From Clostridium celatum DSM 1785 (GTDB lineage: Bacteria; Bacillota; Clostridia; Clostridiales; Clostridiaceae), in contig NZ_KB291625.1 of NCBI RefSeq assembly GCF_000320405.1, forward strand, positions 1 to 56,078: a DNA stretch of 56,078 bases, read 5' to 3'. The position numbers and the translations under genes were made by a program. Shown in pieces: positions 8,755-17,621 of the stretch; the stretch's first letter is position 1, and every line of letters starts with the position of its first letter. Below the pieces are notes generated by a model. It saw only the letters and a program-made list of their open reading frames with translations. It made no database searches and was not told the DNA's origin.

Positions 8755-9765
8755 ATGGAAAATAAATATATTTTGGCGATAGAATCAAGTTGTGATGAAA
8801 CTTCAGCAGCTGTTGTTGTTAATGGAAGAGAGGTATTATCTAATGTAATTGCATCTCAAATAGATACTCATCAAAAGTTTGGTGGAGTAGTACCAGAGGT
8901 TGCATCAAGAATACATATAGAGGTTATTAGTGGAGTAGTAGAAGAAGCTCTTAAAGAGGCTAATGTTACTTTAGATAAAATAGATGCAATAGGAGTTACA
9001 TATGGACCAGGATTAGTAGGTGCTTTATTGGTTGGACTACAATTTGCAAAAGGATTAGCATTTGCTAGTAAAAAACCTTTAGTTGGAGTAAATCATATCG
9101 AAGGACATATTAGTGCTAATTATATACAACATAAAGAACTAAAACCACCTTTTGTATCATTAGTTGTATCTGGAGGACATACATTTATAGTGCATGTTAA
9201 AAATTATGGTGAATATGAAGTAATAGGGCAAACAAGGGATGATGCTGCAGGTGAAGCTTATGATAAAGTAGCAAGAGCATTAGGACTTGGGTATCCAGGT
9301 GGACCTAAAATAGATAAGTTAGCAAAGGAAGGAAATCCAAAAGCAATAGTATTCCCAAAAGCTAATTTCCATGAAGAAACATTAGATTTTTCATTTAGTG
9401 GTGTGAAGTCGGCAGTTCTTAACTACTTAAATAAGTGTAAGATGCAAAATATTGAAGTTAATAAAGCTGATGTAGCAGCTTCTTTCCAATATGCTGTTAT
9501 AGATGTATTAAAAGAAAATGTATTATCTACTTGTAAGAAGAAAAATGTTAAAACTATAGCTATTGCAGGTGGTGTTGCATCTAATTCAAGTTTAAGAGAA
9601 ACACTTATTAAAGAGGCAAGTAAAAAAGGAATAGAAGTATTATTCCCAGCACCTGTTTTATGCACTGATAATGCAGCAATGATAGGAAGTGCAGCATATT
9701 TTAACTACATTAATGGAAAAATTAGTGATTTAAATTTAAATGCAAAACCAAATTTAAAGCTTTAA
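8755..9765 (+). CDS. tsaD: tRNA N6-adenosine threonylcarbamoyltransferase TsaD
   Basis: TsaD transfers the threonylcarbamoyl group from threonylcarbamoyl-AMP to A37 of ANN-decoding tRNAs, acting with TsaB and TsaE. The 336 residues fit the family. The ASKHA fold begins with [15 protein letters not shown], the metal-binding histidines lie in NHIEGH (His114, His118), and the nucleotide-binding loops include VSGGHT and GGVASN. The enzyme making the donor, a Sua5-type protein, is encoded at 37.4 kb; TsaB and TsaE are not in the window. It has its own promoter at 8685 and an AGAGGT ribosome site. Confidence 0.95.
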   Translation: MENKYILAIESSCDETSAAVVVNGREVLSNVIASQIDTHQKFGGVVPEVASRIHIEVISGVVEEALKEANVTLDKIDAIGVTYGPGLVGALLVGLQFAKGLAFASKKPLVGVNHIEGHISANYIQHKELKPPFVSLVVSGGHTFIVHVKNYGEYEVIGQTRDDAAGEAYDKVARALGLGYPGGPKIDKLAKEGNPKAIVFPKANFHEETLDFSFSGVKSAVLNYLNKCKMQNIEVNKADVAASFQYAVIDVLKENVLSTCKKKNVKTIAIAGGVASNSSLRETLIKEASKKGIEVLFPAPVLCTDNAAMIGSAAYFNYINGKISDLNLNAKPNLKL

Positions 9766-9876
9766 TAAAACAATAAATACAGTTGAATATTACTAAAGGA
9801 ATATTTGAGATGAATTAGAACTTTAATTTATTTTAAATATTCTTATGCAATAAAATTATAGGGAGAGAATAAAAAA

Positions 9877-10869
9877 ATGAAGTTTTTACCGTATTCAAAC
9901 GGAGTACGTAGAGCAAATTTAAAAAAGAAAAGAAGCCCTAAGGAAAAGGCAAAATTGTTTTGTATTATATTCATTAGTTTATTAGTTATAGGGATGATTT
10001 TTCAAAATATATCTAATTTTATTGATGGTGAAAGAATAAGGGAAAAGGTAGATTATACAACAGTAGATGATTTGAGAATGGATTATAGAATATCAGGAGA
10101 AGGAAAATATTCTATAGTATTTGACGGAGCTTTAGGTGCAACATTAGAAGCATGGTCACCTATAGTAGAGCAGTTAAAAGATGATGATGTTCAAACATTT
10201 GTATATAATAGAAGAGGATATGGATACAGTAATTCTGGAAGCAGAAGAACACCTGAGGAGCAAGCCCAAGATTTGAAGATATTACTAAGAAAATCAGGAA
10301 TGTCAGAACCTTATATTTTAGTAGGGGAAGGCTATGGTTCTTTAGTATTAACTAGTTTTGCAGAGCAATTTAAAGATTCAGTAGAAGCTGTTATATTAAT
10401 TGATCCAATTAATGAGGATACTATAAAATCAAAATCATATGCTAGAAGTCAAGGAATAACCAAATTTAGAAGATTTATAGAAAATATAGGATCTCAAATA
10501 GGTGTGACAGCTTTAATGGACAAGCTGAACTTAGATATTAATTTAACAGACTTAGAATCGGCACTGCCAGAAGATACTAAAGAAGAGTTTTTGGCATATA
10601 GAACAAAAAGTAAGTATACATCAGCGGTTTATAATGAATTAACTACTTTAACTAAAGGGGATAGTAATAGCCAAAAGGAAGGCGTTTTTTCAGGAATACC
10701 GTATTATTTAATAACGAAATTAGAAAATGATCCTTTAGCTAAATTGGGTAGTTCAGATTTAACTACTACTTATGTAACAAAGTGTGAAAAAGACTTTTTA
10801 GCTTTGAATGATCAAGATAACGTACTAAATGCAATAAGAGATATTATAAAGAAATTAAATAATAAATAG
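9877..10869 (+). CDS. membrane-anchored alpha/beta-hydrolase-fold protein lacking the catalytic Ser and His
   Basis: A basic N terminus and one membrane segment (residues 27-47) precede an alpha/beta-hydrolase domain outside the membrane. The fold is recognisable from the strand with the oxyanion glycines (VFDGALGATLEAW), from YNRRGYGYS, and from the nucleophile elbow. The elbow reads LVGEGYGSL where active members have GxSxG, so residue 152 is Gly instead of Ser. The whole 330-residue protein contains no histidine, so no catalytic triad is possible. LIDP (Asp176) remains. It lies between tsaD and htrA with its own ribosome site and terminator. A binding or scaffolding role is likelier than hydrolysis (inference). 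Confidence 0.75.
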   Translation: MKFLPYSNGVRRANLKKKRSPKEKAKLFCIIFISLLVIGMIFQNISNFIDGERIREKVDYTTVDDLRMDYRISGEGKYSIVFDGALGATLEAWSPIVEQLKDDDVQTFVYNRRGYGYSNSGSRRTPEEQAQDLKILLRKSGMSEPYILVGEGYGSLVLTSFAEQFKDSVEAVILIDPINEDTIKSKSYARSQGITKFRRFIENIGSQIGVTALMDKLNLDINLTDLESALPEDTKEEFLAYRTKSKYTSAVYNELTTLTKGDSNSQKEGVFSGIPYYLITKLENDPLAKLGSSDLTTTYVTKCEKDFLALNDQDNVLNAIRDIIKKLNNK

Positions 10870-10874
10870 TAACG

Positions 10875-10905
10875 AAGGAAACTGTAATGCAGTTTCCTTT
10901 TTTAG
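10875..10905 (+). terminator. terminator after the alpha/beta-hydrolase-fold gene
   Basis: Perfect stem AAGGAAACTG / CAGTTTCCTT with a 5-base loop, followed by TTTTT. Confidence 0.9.
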
Positions 10906-10934
10906 TCATATTAATATCTAATATTGTCATATAG

Positions 10935-10962
10935 TTGACACATTAACAGGGTATATTATAAC
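10935..10962 (+). promoter_or_regulatory. sigma-A-type promoter of htrA
   Basis: Consensus TTGACA at 10935-10940, 16-bp spacer, TATAAC at 10957-10962. The htrA ATG is 33 bases downstream after AAGGAGAG. No CtsR or CIRCE operator is apparent. Confidence 0.7.
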
Positions 10963-10994
10963 TATAGAATAAAGGTTGAGAAGGAGAGAAATAT

Positions 10995-12203
10995 ATGAAT
11001 AATGATAATATTTATGATGTAGCTTATAGTGAAAGCAATGATGAGAACAGTTCCAGTACAAATGCTAATATTAATGGAGGAGTAGAGGTATATAAAAAAC
11101 ATAACGATAAGAAACCCAAAAATAATGGATTTGCAAAGTATGTAGCAACTGCAATGATATGTTCTTTAGTGGGAGGATTTGCAGGTTCAGGTTTTACTTA
11201 TATGTTAGTTAAAGATTCAAATGGCGGAACTAATACTGGTAGCACAGCTTCAAATGTTCAAGCGGATCCAGTTTCATTTGCAACTACTTCTGGTGCATTA
11301 ACGGCAAGCGAAATATATAATAAGGTTGCACCAGCAGTTGTAATAGTATCTACTAAATCAATTCAAAGCTATAATGGCTGGTTTTCACAAGAAGCTGAGG
11401 GGATTGGATCAGGATTTATTATCAATGAAGATGGATATATTTTAACAAATTATCATGTTGTTGAAGGTGCTAAAGAAGTAACTGTAACCTTAAGCGATAA
11501 TAGGGAAGTTAAAGCAAGTATAGTTAATTATGATGAAGCACAAGATGTAGCTATGATAAAATTAAATGAAGATGTAGATGTTCCTGGGGTTGTAGAACTT
11601 GGTGATTCTGATGCATTACAACCAGGCGAAGAAGTTTTAGCATTAGGTACACCATTATCAAAGAATTTATCATTTACATTAACTAATGGTATAGTAAGTG
11701 CATTAAATAGAAATGTTGAAACAGAAACAGGAACAACTTTGAATTTAGTTCAAACTAATGCGGCTATAAATCCAGGTAACAGTGGTGGACCACTTATAAA
11801 TACTAAAGGTGAAGTTGTAGGAATAAATACAATGAAGATTAGCGACGGTGCAGAGGGAATAGGATTTGCAATACCAATTAATGATGTAAAAACAAAGATA
11901 GATGCTTTATCAAAGCCAATATTAAATTTAGGTATCTCAATAAGAACTGTTGATGAAACATTATCAAAACAGTTAAATATGGAACAAGGGCTTTATATAG
12001 TTGAAGTCAATGAATTCTCACCAGCAGAAAAGGCAGGATTAAAAGCTGGAGACTTAATAATAAATGTTGATGGCAAAAGAGTTAAAACTTTTGATGAATT
12101 AAAAGAAATTAAGAACTCAAAAGAAGAAGGAGACACAATTAAGGTAGAATTTATAAGAGATGGACAGACAAAAACTACTGAAGTAACTTTAAGTGCAAAT
12201 TAA
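10995..12203 (+). CDS. htrA: HtrA/DegP-family membrane-anchored serine protease
   Basis: This surface quality-control protease degrades misfolded exported proteins. The 402 residues comprise a cytoplasmic Asn/Ser-rich N terminus, one membrane segment (about 47-72), a trypsin-like domain and one C-terminal PDZ domain (about 305-395). The catalytic triad is His154 (TNYHVV), Asp184 (AQDVAMIK) and Ser263 (GNSGGPL). The single-PDZ, N-anchored form is the usual Firmicute HtrA/HtrB type. It is a single gene with its own promoter, and a bidirectional terminator separates it from the convergent glycosyltransferase. Confidence 0.94.
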   Translation: MNNDNIYDVAYSESNDENSSSTNANINGGVEVYKKHNDKKPKNNGFAKYVATAMICSLVGGFAGSGFTYMLVKDSNGGTNTGSTASNVQADPVSFATTSGALTASEIYNKVAPAVVIVSTKSIQSYNGWFSQEAEGIGSGFIINEDGYILTNYHVVEGAKEVTVTLSDNREVKASIVNYDEAQDVAMIKLNEDVDVPGVVELGDSDALQPGEEVLALGTPLSKNLSFTLTNGIVSALNRNVETETGTTLNLVQTNAAINPGNSGGPLINTKGEVVGINTMKISDGAEGIGFAIPINDVKTKIDALSKPILNLGISIRTVDETLSKQLNMEQGLYIVEVNEFSPAEKAGLKAGDLIINVDGKRVKTFDELKEIKNSKEEGDTIKVEFIRDGQTKTTEVTLSAN

Positions 12204-12206
12204 TAT

Positions 12207-12260
12207 AAAGATAGGATATATCGAAATTTTGTTTATGTTTCGATATATCCTATCTTTTTA
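12207..12260. terminator. bidirectional terminator between htrA and glycosyltransferase 1
   Basis: 20-bp perfect inverted repeat (12207-12226 with 12238-12257), centre GATAGGATATATCG / CGATATATCCTATC, 11-base loop, with an A run on the left and a T run on the right. Confidence 0.92.
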
Positions 12261-12308
12261 ATTAATAGTTAAGTAATGATATTTTAAGTTAAATCAGATA
12301 ATGCCTTT

Positions 12309-13412
12309 TTAATATGCATTAAGTGTTGCTTTCGCTGTTTTTGTCCAAGTAAATTCTAAACTATTTTTATAGCCTTTTTCACTATATTCCTCAAGAAGAC
12401 TTGGTGAATTTAATAAAGAAAGAATAGCTGAAGCTAATTCATCTTTATTGAAAGGGTCTATTAATACAGCACAATCATTTGTTACTTCAGGTATAGAAGT
12501 TAAGTTTGAAGTAATTACTGGAGTCTTGCAACTCATTGCTTCAAGTGGAGGAAGTCCAAAACCTTCATATAGAGAAGGATATGCAAATAGATTAGAAGCA
12601 TTATAAAAAATAGGTAAATCATAATCATTAATAAAACCAGTAAAAATAACTTTATCGTCTATAAATAATTCTTTACATAAGTCTTGAAGTTTAGCCCCTT
12701 CATCTTTAATAGAACCACATAAAACTAACTTATAATCATTGTTTAATGATTTATATATTTTATTAAATGCAAGTATTAATTCTTTTACATTTTTTCGAGT
12801 GCTGAAACCTCCGATATAAAGAATAAAAGGTGATTCAATATTATATTTATTCTTTATATAAGAAATACAATCAGATTTATTTAATGGCTTAAATGTATTA
12901 TTTGCAGCAAGAGGAGTAACGAATATTTTATCTGAATTTATTGAAGGAAAAAATTTTAATATATCTTTTTTAGAGTAATTGGATACTGTCAATATTGCAC
13001 TAGCGTTATTTATTATAATAGGCATGCATTTTAAAAATCTATCTAAGTAACCTATACCAACAGTCTCTGGTAATATATAAGGTATTAAATCATGAATAGT
13101 AACAATACAGGGAAAATTATAATCTTCATTTAAACCAATACCGTTTTGAGGTATATGGTGTAAGTCTATATTATTACTTTTTATATAACTAGGGTAATAA
13201 TAATTTTCATAAAAGGCTCCATGCTTTTTTGAAGTAAAGACTATTTTAGAATTATTTTTTTTAAATTCCTTGTAATTATCTCCACACCAAAAAATAGTAT
13301 AAGTATTTTCATTATCTATATTTAAAAGTTCTTTAAGTAAGTTTTCTGTATAAGTTCCAATACCAGAGCCTTTATATAGAGTTACTCCCCTAGCATCTAT
13401 GGAAATATTCAA
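12309..13412 (-). CDS. GT4-family glycosyltransferase (spore-coat cluster, copy 1)
   Basis: This is a retaining GT-B glycosyltransferase of 367 residues. The N-terminal domain begins MNISIDARGVTLYKGSGIGT, typical of GT4 mannosyl- or glucosyltransferases. The C-terminal nucleotide-sugar domain has YIGGFSTRKN near residue 199 and the E-x7-E motif at Glu283 and Glu291 (YEGFGLPPLEAM). It starts at TTG (13412-13410), with AGGAGG placed correctly upstream. It is divergent from a CotS-family gene, an arrangement repeated at 16.4-18.6 kb. This suggests glycosylation of a spore surface component; acceptor and donor are unknown. Confidence 0.88.
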   Translation of the reverse strand: MNISIDARGVTLYKGSGIGTYTENLLKELLNIDNENTYTIFWCGDNYKEFKKNNSKIVFTSKKHGAFYENYYYPSYIKSNNIDLHHIPQNGIGLNEDYNFPCIVTIHDLIPYILPETVGIGYLDRFLKCMPIIINNASAILTVSNYSKKDILKFFPSINSDKIFVTPLAANNTFKPLNKSDCISYIKNKYNIESPFILYIGGFSTRKNVKELILAFNKIYKSLNNDYKLVLCGSIKDEGAKLQDLCKELFIDDKVIFTGFINDYDLPIFYNASNLFAYPSLYEGFGLPPLEAMSCKTPVITSNLTSIPEVTNDCAVLIDPFNKDELASAILSLLNSPSLLEEYSEKGYKNSLEFTWTKTAKATLNAY

Positions 13413-13481
13413 GCCTAGCGCCTCCTAAAAACACTATAATATTATAAATATTATAATACTTTAATTTATGTGATAAGAAAC

Positions 13482-13509
13482 ACAAAAAAATATGTAATTT
13501 CATATAATG
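13482..13509 (+). promoter_or_regulatory. candidate sigma-K-like promoter of the CotS operon
   Basis: AC at 13482-13483, 17 bases, then CATATAATG at 13501-13509, close to the mother-cell sigma-K pattern (AC, 16-17 bp, CATAnnnTA). The CotS ATG is 28 bases downstream. This fits late mother-cell expression of a coat gene, but such short matches are common in A+T-rich DNA. Confidence 0.35.
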
Positions 13510-13536
13510 AATGGAAGAAAAGTTTAGGAGTTAGCT

Positions 13537-14532
13537 ATGGATATAGATAGACTAAAGGAAATCATAGAGAGCAATTATTGTATAGATATACACGATATTG
13601 AAAAAATTAAAAACACGTATAAGTTAAAAACAAAAGATTGTGACTATTGTATAAAAATAATAAAATACGATTTTCCACATTTCCTTTTTATCATATCAGC
13701 AATAAAATATTTACAAAAAAGAGGATTTAAGAGCATACCGCAAATATTGAAAACAAAAAATGATAGTGATTATATTAATTTAAATGAAAATTTTGCTTAT
13801 TTAACTGAATGGATACCAGCTAGAGAAAGTAATTATGATAATCCAGTAGAATTAATACAAATATCAAAAAAGATAGGAGAGCTTCATACATTAAGTTCAG
13901 GGTTTAATTTAACTAGAGATATGAATCCAAGAATAGGATGGTATAAATGGATAAAAGTTTTTGAAACGAGATGTGATGAAATTTTAGATTTTAAAAAAAG
14001 AATCTCACAAAAGGCCAATAAATCAGAGTTTGACCATATATATTTAGAAAATATTAATAATGAAATTGAGAGAGGTCAAAAGGCTATTGAAGGTTTAAAA
14101 AGAAGCCATTATATAAGTCTTATGGATAAAGAAGTGCTAAAGATGGGGTTTTGCCATCATGATCTAGCACATCACAATATTTTAGTAGATAAGAATAACG
14201 AACTAAATATAATAGATTTTGATTATTGTATTTTAGATACTCATCTTCATGACTTAGCGTCACTACTTATACGAGTTATGAAAGATGGAAAATGGAGTAC
14301 ACAAAAGGCAAATTTAATTTTAAATGCATATTGTATAACTAATAATGTATTTGATGAAGAGTTAAGTTTAATTAAGGAGTTTATAAGATTTCCACAGGGG
14401 TTTTGGCAAATAGGACTTCAATATTATTGGGAAATGCAACCATGGGAAGAATCTGTTTTTATAAATAGAATAAAAAAATATATTGAGGATATTGGCTATA
14501 GGGAAGAATTCTTAAATGAATATTTTAGGTAA
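13537..14532 (+). CDS. CotS-family spore coat protein (kinase-like phosphotransferase fold), copy 1
   Basis: This 331-residue member of the CotS/YtaA group has the aminoglycoside-phosphotransferase kinase fold. It keeps the catalytic loop FCHHDLAHHN (residues 205-214; Asp209, Asn214) and the metal-binding IIDFDY (Asp227, Asp229). The N-lobe lysine is likely in DYCIKIIKYD near residue 40. In Bacillus, CotS is an inner-coat protein. The gene heads an operon of three (13537-16325) that diverges from glycosyltransferase 1. The conserved active site suggests real phosphotransfer, perhaps to a sugar of the spore surface; the substrate is not known. Confidence 0.85.
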   Translation: MDIDRLKEIIESNYCIDIHDIEKIKNTYKLKTKDCDYCIKIIKYDFPHFLFIISAIKYLQKRGFKSIPQILKTKNDSDYINLNENFAYLTEWIPARESNYDNPVELIQISKKIGELHTLSSGFNLTRDMNPRIGWYKWIKVFETRCDEILDFKKRISQKANKSEFDHIYLENINNEIERGQKAIEGLKRSHYISLMDKEVLKMGFCHHDLAHHNILVDKNNELNIIDFDYCILDTHLHDLASLLIRVMKDGKWSTQKANLILNAYCITNNVFDEELSLIKEFIRFPQGFWQIGLQYYWEMQPWEESVFINRIKKYIEDIGYREEFLNEYFR

Positions 14533-14544
14533 AGGGGAGAGTGG

Positions 14545-15285
14545 ATGGACATATTGGAATTTTTAAATGACAATAGAGTTATAGTCGGAGAAAGTACATT
14601 TCCAAAAGAAAAAGCAAAGAAAAATATAATTAACACAAATGAGCAAATATCACTGGTTGTAGAAATTCAAAAAATATTAATAGGAAGAAAGACAACAATG
14701 CTTCCTAGAATAGAAAGCTCAATAGGAAAAGACATAGCTAATTTTATTGTACAAATAAAAAAGATTGAAAAAATGATTGAAATATTAGATGAAAAAAATA
14801 AAAAAAGCAATTTTGATTATTTTATTATAGAGGAAGGAAATAAAGTTTTAGACAGAGCAAAAAATTCTTTAAATAGCTTAAATGATAAAGAATATTTAGA
14901 GTTAATAATGAGGAGCATGAATAATTATGAGATATGCTTAGGAAGAGTGGATGAGGGAAACTTAATTAAGATTAATAATATAATTAATATAAGAACTATA
15001 CGTTATTTATCTTATAATTTATTAGAAAATGATTGTTATAATTATATAAAAAGATTAAGAAAAAAGGGTATTGATATAAATACAGAAGAAATAATAAATT
15101 GTTTTTTAAATAAATGGAACTTAGATGATAAAAGTTTAAGATATATTAATGTATTAGCTAATTATCCCATAGAAAGTATGAAGTTATTATTAAAACTAAA
15201 ATATGATAAAAGTAAATTCACTGAAGAGCAATGGATAGAGCAAATAAATCTATCAAAAAAAATTGATGGTAAAGAACTTTTATAG
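14545..15285 (+). CDS. degenerate CotS-like protein (pseudokinase candidate)
   Basis: I would not assign this 246-residue protein alone, but it lies between two CotS-family genes and shares their middle region. KNKKSNFDYFIIEEGNKVLD (84-103) parallels NKSEFDHIYLENINNEIERG of copy 1, and the C-terminal helices resemble the CotS C terminus (FPQGFWQ versus YPIESMK, then EEQWIEQI versus WEESVFINRI). The catalytic HHD..N loop is absent: the matching stretch reads YEICLGRVDEGN. The DFD motif and the N-lobe are also missing. It is translated from ATG 14545 behind AAAGGGGAGA. It is probably a non-catalytic structural or regulatory paralogue (inference). Confidence 0.6.
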   Translation: MDILEFLNDNRVIVGESTFPKEKAKKNIINTNEQISLVVEIQKILIGRKTTMLPRIESSIGKDIANFIVQIKKIEKMIEILDEKNKKSNFDYFIIEEGNKVLDRAKNSLNSLNDKEYLELIMRSMNNYEICLGRVDEGNLIKINNIINIRTIRYLSYNLLENDCYNYIKRLRKKGIDINTEEIINCFLNKWNLDDKSLRYINVLANYPIESMKLLLKLKYDKSKFTEEQWIEQINLSKKIDGKELL

Positions 15286-15296
15286 AGAGGGATTAA

Positions 15297-16325
15297 ATGA
15301 ATAAATTTAGGTATATAGATAAGAAGGTATTGTGTAGCTATGATTTAAGTGAAGAATTTTTTGAAAAGTTAGGAGTTAATGTTTATGATATTATTCCATT
15401 AAGAAAAGTATTTGTTTTATTTACAGACAAAGGGAAAAAAATATTAAAGAGCACCAATTCGACCAATGAAAGAATAAAATTTATAAGCAATGCTTTAGAT
15501 ATTATAAGGGAAACAGATCAGTGTGTATTGCAATATTGCAATAATTCACAGGGGGAAAAGATTACTAGATGGAGAGGAACTGGTTATGTATTATTAGATT
15601 TAATAGAAGGACGAGAAGCCAACTTTACAAATCCTATAGAAGTTGAATGGTGTACTAAGGCATTAGCAAATTTTCATAGGGCATCTATTGGAATAGTCGA
15701 TAAGCTTGATTCTATAGAGATAGAAGAAAATAAGGGGAAAAATTTAATATATGAACAATTAAATAATTTATGTATTATTAATGAAATAGAAAGGGTAGTT
15801 AATAAATTTAATTATAAAAATGAGTTTGATTTATTATTTTTAGAAAATGTAGCAAAGGCAAAAAATGATTTAAATGTAAGTATAAATCTACTAACAAAAA
15901 GTAGTTATATAGACTTATATAAGGATGATAATAGTAAGGTTTTATGTCATTTAGATTTAGCACATCATAATTTTATTATAAATGATGAAATTGTAAATTT
16001 AATTGATTTTGACTATTGTAATATAAATTTAAAAATAATAGATTTATATAATTTTATGTCAAAAGTAATTAAAAATATAGCCTATGATAAAGAAATGCTG
16101 GATAATATATTAAAAACTTATAATAGTATAAATGAGATATCAGATGAAGAAATACAGGTACTTTATGCATTATTAAATTATCCTAGAGATTTTGTAGATA
16201 TAACCATAGATTATTATTTAAAGCAAAAATCATGGGATGAAGAGGTATTTATAAGTAGGTTTAAAGATAAAATAGAAAATAATATATTTAAAAGTGAACT
16301 ATTATTAAAATTAGAAAAAATCTGA
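15297..16325 (+). CDS. CotS-family spore coat protein, copy 2
   Basis: This 342-residue CotS/YtaA-type kinase-fold protein has the catalytic loop CHLDLAHHN (residues 217-225; Asp220, Asn225) and the metal motif LIDFDYC (Asp237, Asp239). The N-lobe has GKKILKSTNS near residue 46-55 as a possible ATP-lysine region. It is the third gene of the operon begun by copy 1 and starts 11 bases after the degenerate paralogue, with AGAGAGGG as ribosome site. The histidine before LD replaces HHD of copy 1, so the copies may differ in substrate. It ends in a bidirectional terminator. Confidence 0.83.
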   Translation: MNKFRYIDKKVLCSYDLSEEFFEKLGVNVYDIIPLRKVFVLFTDKGKKILKSTNSTNERIKFISNALDIIRETDQCVLQYCNNSQGEKITRWRGTGYVLLDLIEGREANFTNPIEVEWCTKALANFHRASIGIVDKLDSIEIEENKGKNLIYEQLNNLCIINEIERVVNKFNYKNEFDLLFLENVAKAKNDLNVSINLLTKSSYIDLYKDDNSKVLCHLDLAHHNFIINDEIVNLIDFDYCNINLKIIDLYNFMSKVIKNIAYDKEMLDNILKTYNSINEISDEEIQVLYALLNYPRDFVDITIDYYLKQKSWDEEVFISRFKDKIENNIFKSELLLKLEKI

Positions 16326-16340
16326 AATTTTTAGAAATAA

Positions 16341-16395
16341 AAAAATATAAAGCAGAGACTAATAAAATACAGATTAGTTTCTGCTTTATATTTTT
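16341..16395. terminator. bidirectional terminator between CotS copy 2 and glycosyltransferase 2
   Basis: 21-bp stem (16343-16363 with 16373-16393, one G-U pair), centre AAAGCAGAGAC / GTTTCTGCTTT, flanked by A and T runs. It overlaps the restored 3' end of glycosyltransferase 2. Confidence 0.88.
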
Positions 16396-17520
16396 AGTTA
16401 GAGATTATAGATTCATAAGCCTTTATAGTGTTAATTGCAGTATTTTTCCACGTATATTTTAAGCTAGTTGATAAGCCTTTTTGAATCATTGAAAGTTTTA
16501 ATAAGCTATCAGATAATACTTTTTCCATTGATAGAGACAATTCATCTATATCATTAGGATCTCTAGTAAGGCAGAATTACAACATACTTCAGGTAAAGAA
16601 GTTACATTGGAGGCTATAACAGGTGTTCCACAAGCCATAGCTTCTATTGGTGGCAAACCAAAACCTTCATAAAATGATGGATACACTAAAAATTCACAAG
16701 CATTATAGAAAATTGGTAAATCATCTAATGGAATAAAGTCAGTAAATATTACATCATCAGAGATTCCTAATTCAGAAGCTCTATTTATATATATATCATA
16801 TGAAATTCCTTTTCTACCTGTAATAACCACTTTTAAATTGTGTCGCAAATGTGGATTTAATAAAGAAAAGGCTTCCATAATTCCAATAATATTTTTACGA
16901 GGACTATAGCCTCCAACATATAAAATAAAGTTATCTTCTATATTATACTTTTTCTTAATAAAAGATTTGCAATACGACCTACAAATAGGTTTATAAATAT
17001 CCTCAGCTGCAAGTGGGGTTACAAAAATTTTATTTTTAGGAAAGTTAAATTCTTTAGCGATATCATCTTTTGAAAATTCAGAAACTGTAATTATACCATC
17101 ACAATTATCCAATATTTTTGGAATTTCATTATTAAAAATTTTTAAATATCTTTCGCTAACAGTTTCAGGAAGTCTAAGTGGAATTATATCATGTAATGTA
17201 ATAGTTTTAAGGCAATTAATATTATTGGAAAGGCCTACTCCATTTTGAGGAACGTGATATAGTTCTATACTATTATTATTTAAAAAGTTAGGAACTTTTA
17301 CATCATCCCAAAAATTATTATTAATATTAGGAGATTCTTTAACATATTCTATAAAGAAGTTAGATTTTAAACTTAAATCAGAACCTTCAGGGATAAATGT
17401 AAGGTACTGATTGATATCATCGAATTTGCTTAAATTATTTATTAGCTGATAAGCATAGGTTCCTATGCCAGTTCCCCTATACCATTTGGCAGCTCGTCCA
17501 TCAATACCAATTTTCATCAT
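16394..17520 (-). pseudogene. GT4-family glycosyltransferase (copy 2), frameshifted near its 3' end
   Basis: It is a close paralogue of the glycosyltransferase at 12.3 kb: start MKIGIDGRAAKWYRGTGIGT, donor-domain GGYSPRKN, and E-x7-E in YEGFGLPPIEAM. The first frame stops at 16546 after SLPEVCCNSALLEILMI. In the next frame the family C terminus continues (DPNDIDELSLSMEKVLSD ... YTWKNTAINTIKAYESIISN) to a stop at 16394. One base is missing at about 16559-16566, where a codon such as GTA before GAT CCT would be expected. The truncated 324-residue product keeps the main active-site motifs. It is divergent from CotS copy 3. It may be a sequencing error or a recent mutation. Confidence 0.82.
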
Positions 17521-17621
17521 TTAATCCTTTCAAAATAGTTATAATTTATTATATTAATTTAAATAAAAAATGTTAATAAAAGAAAATATGTGTACATATA
17601 AATATAAGGGGGGTGAAGATT

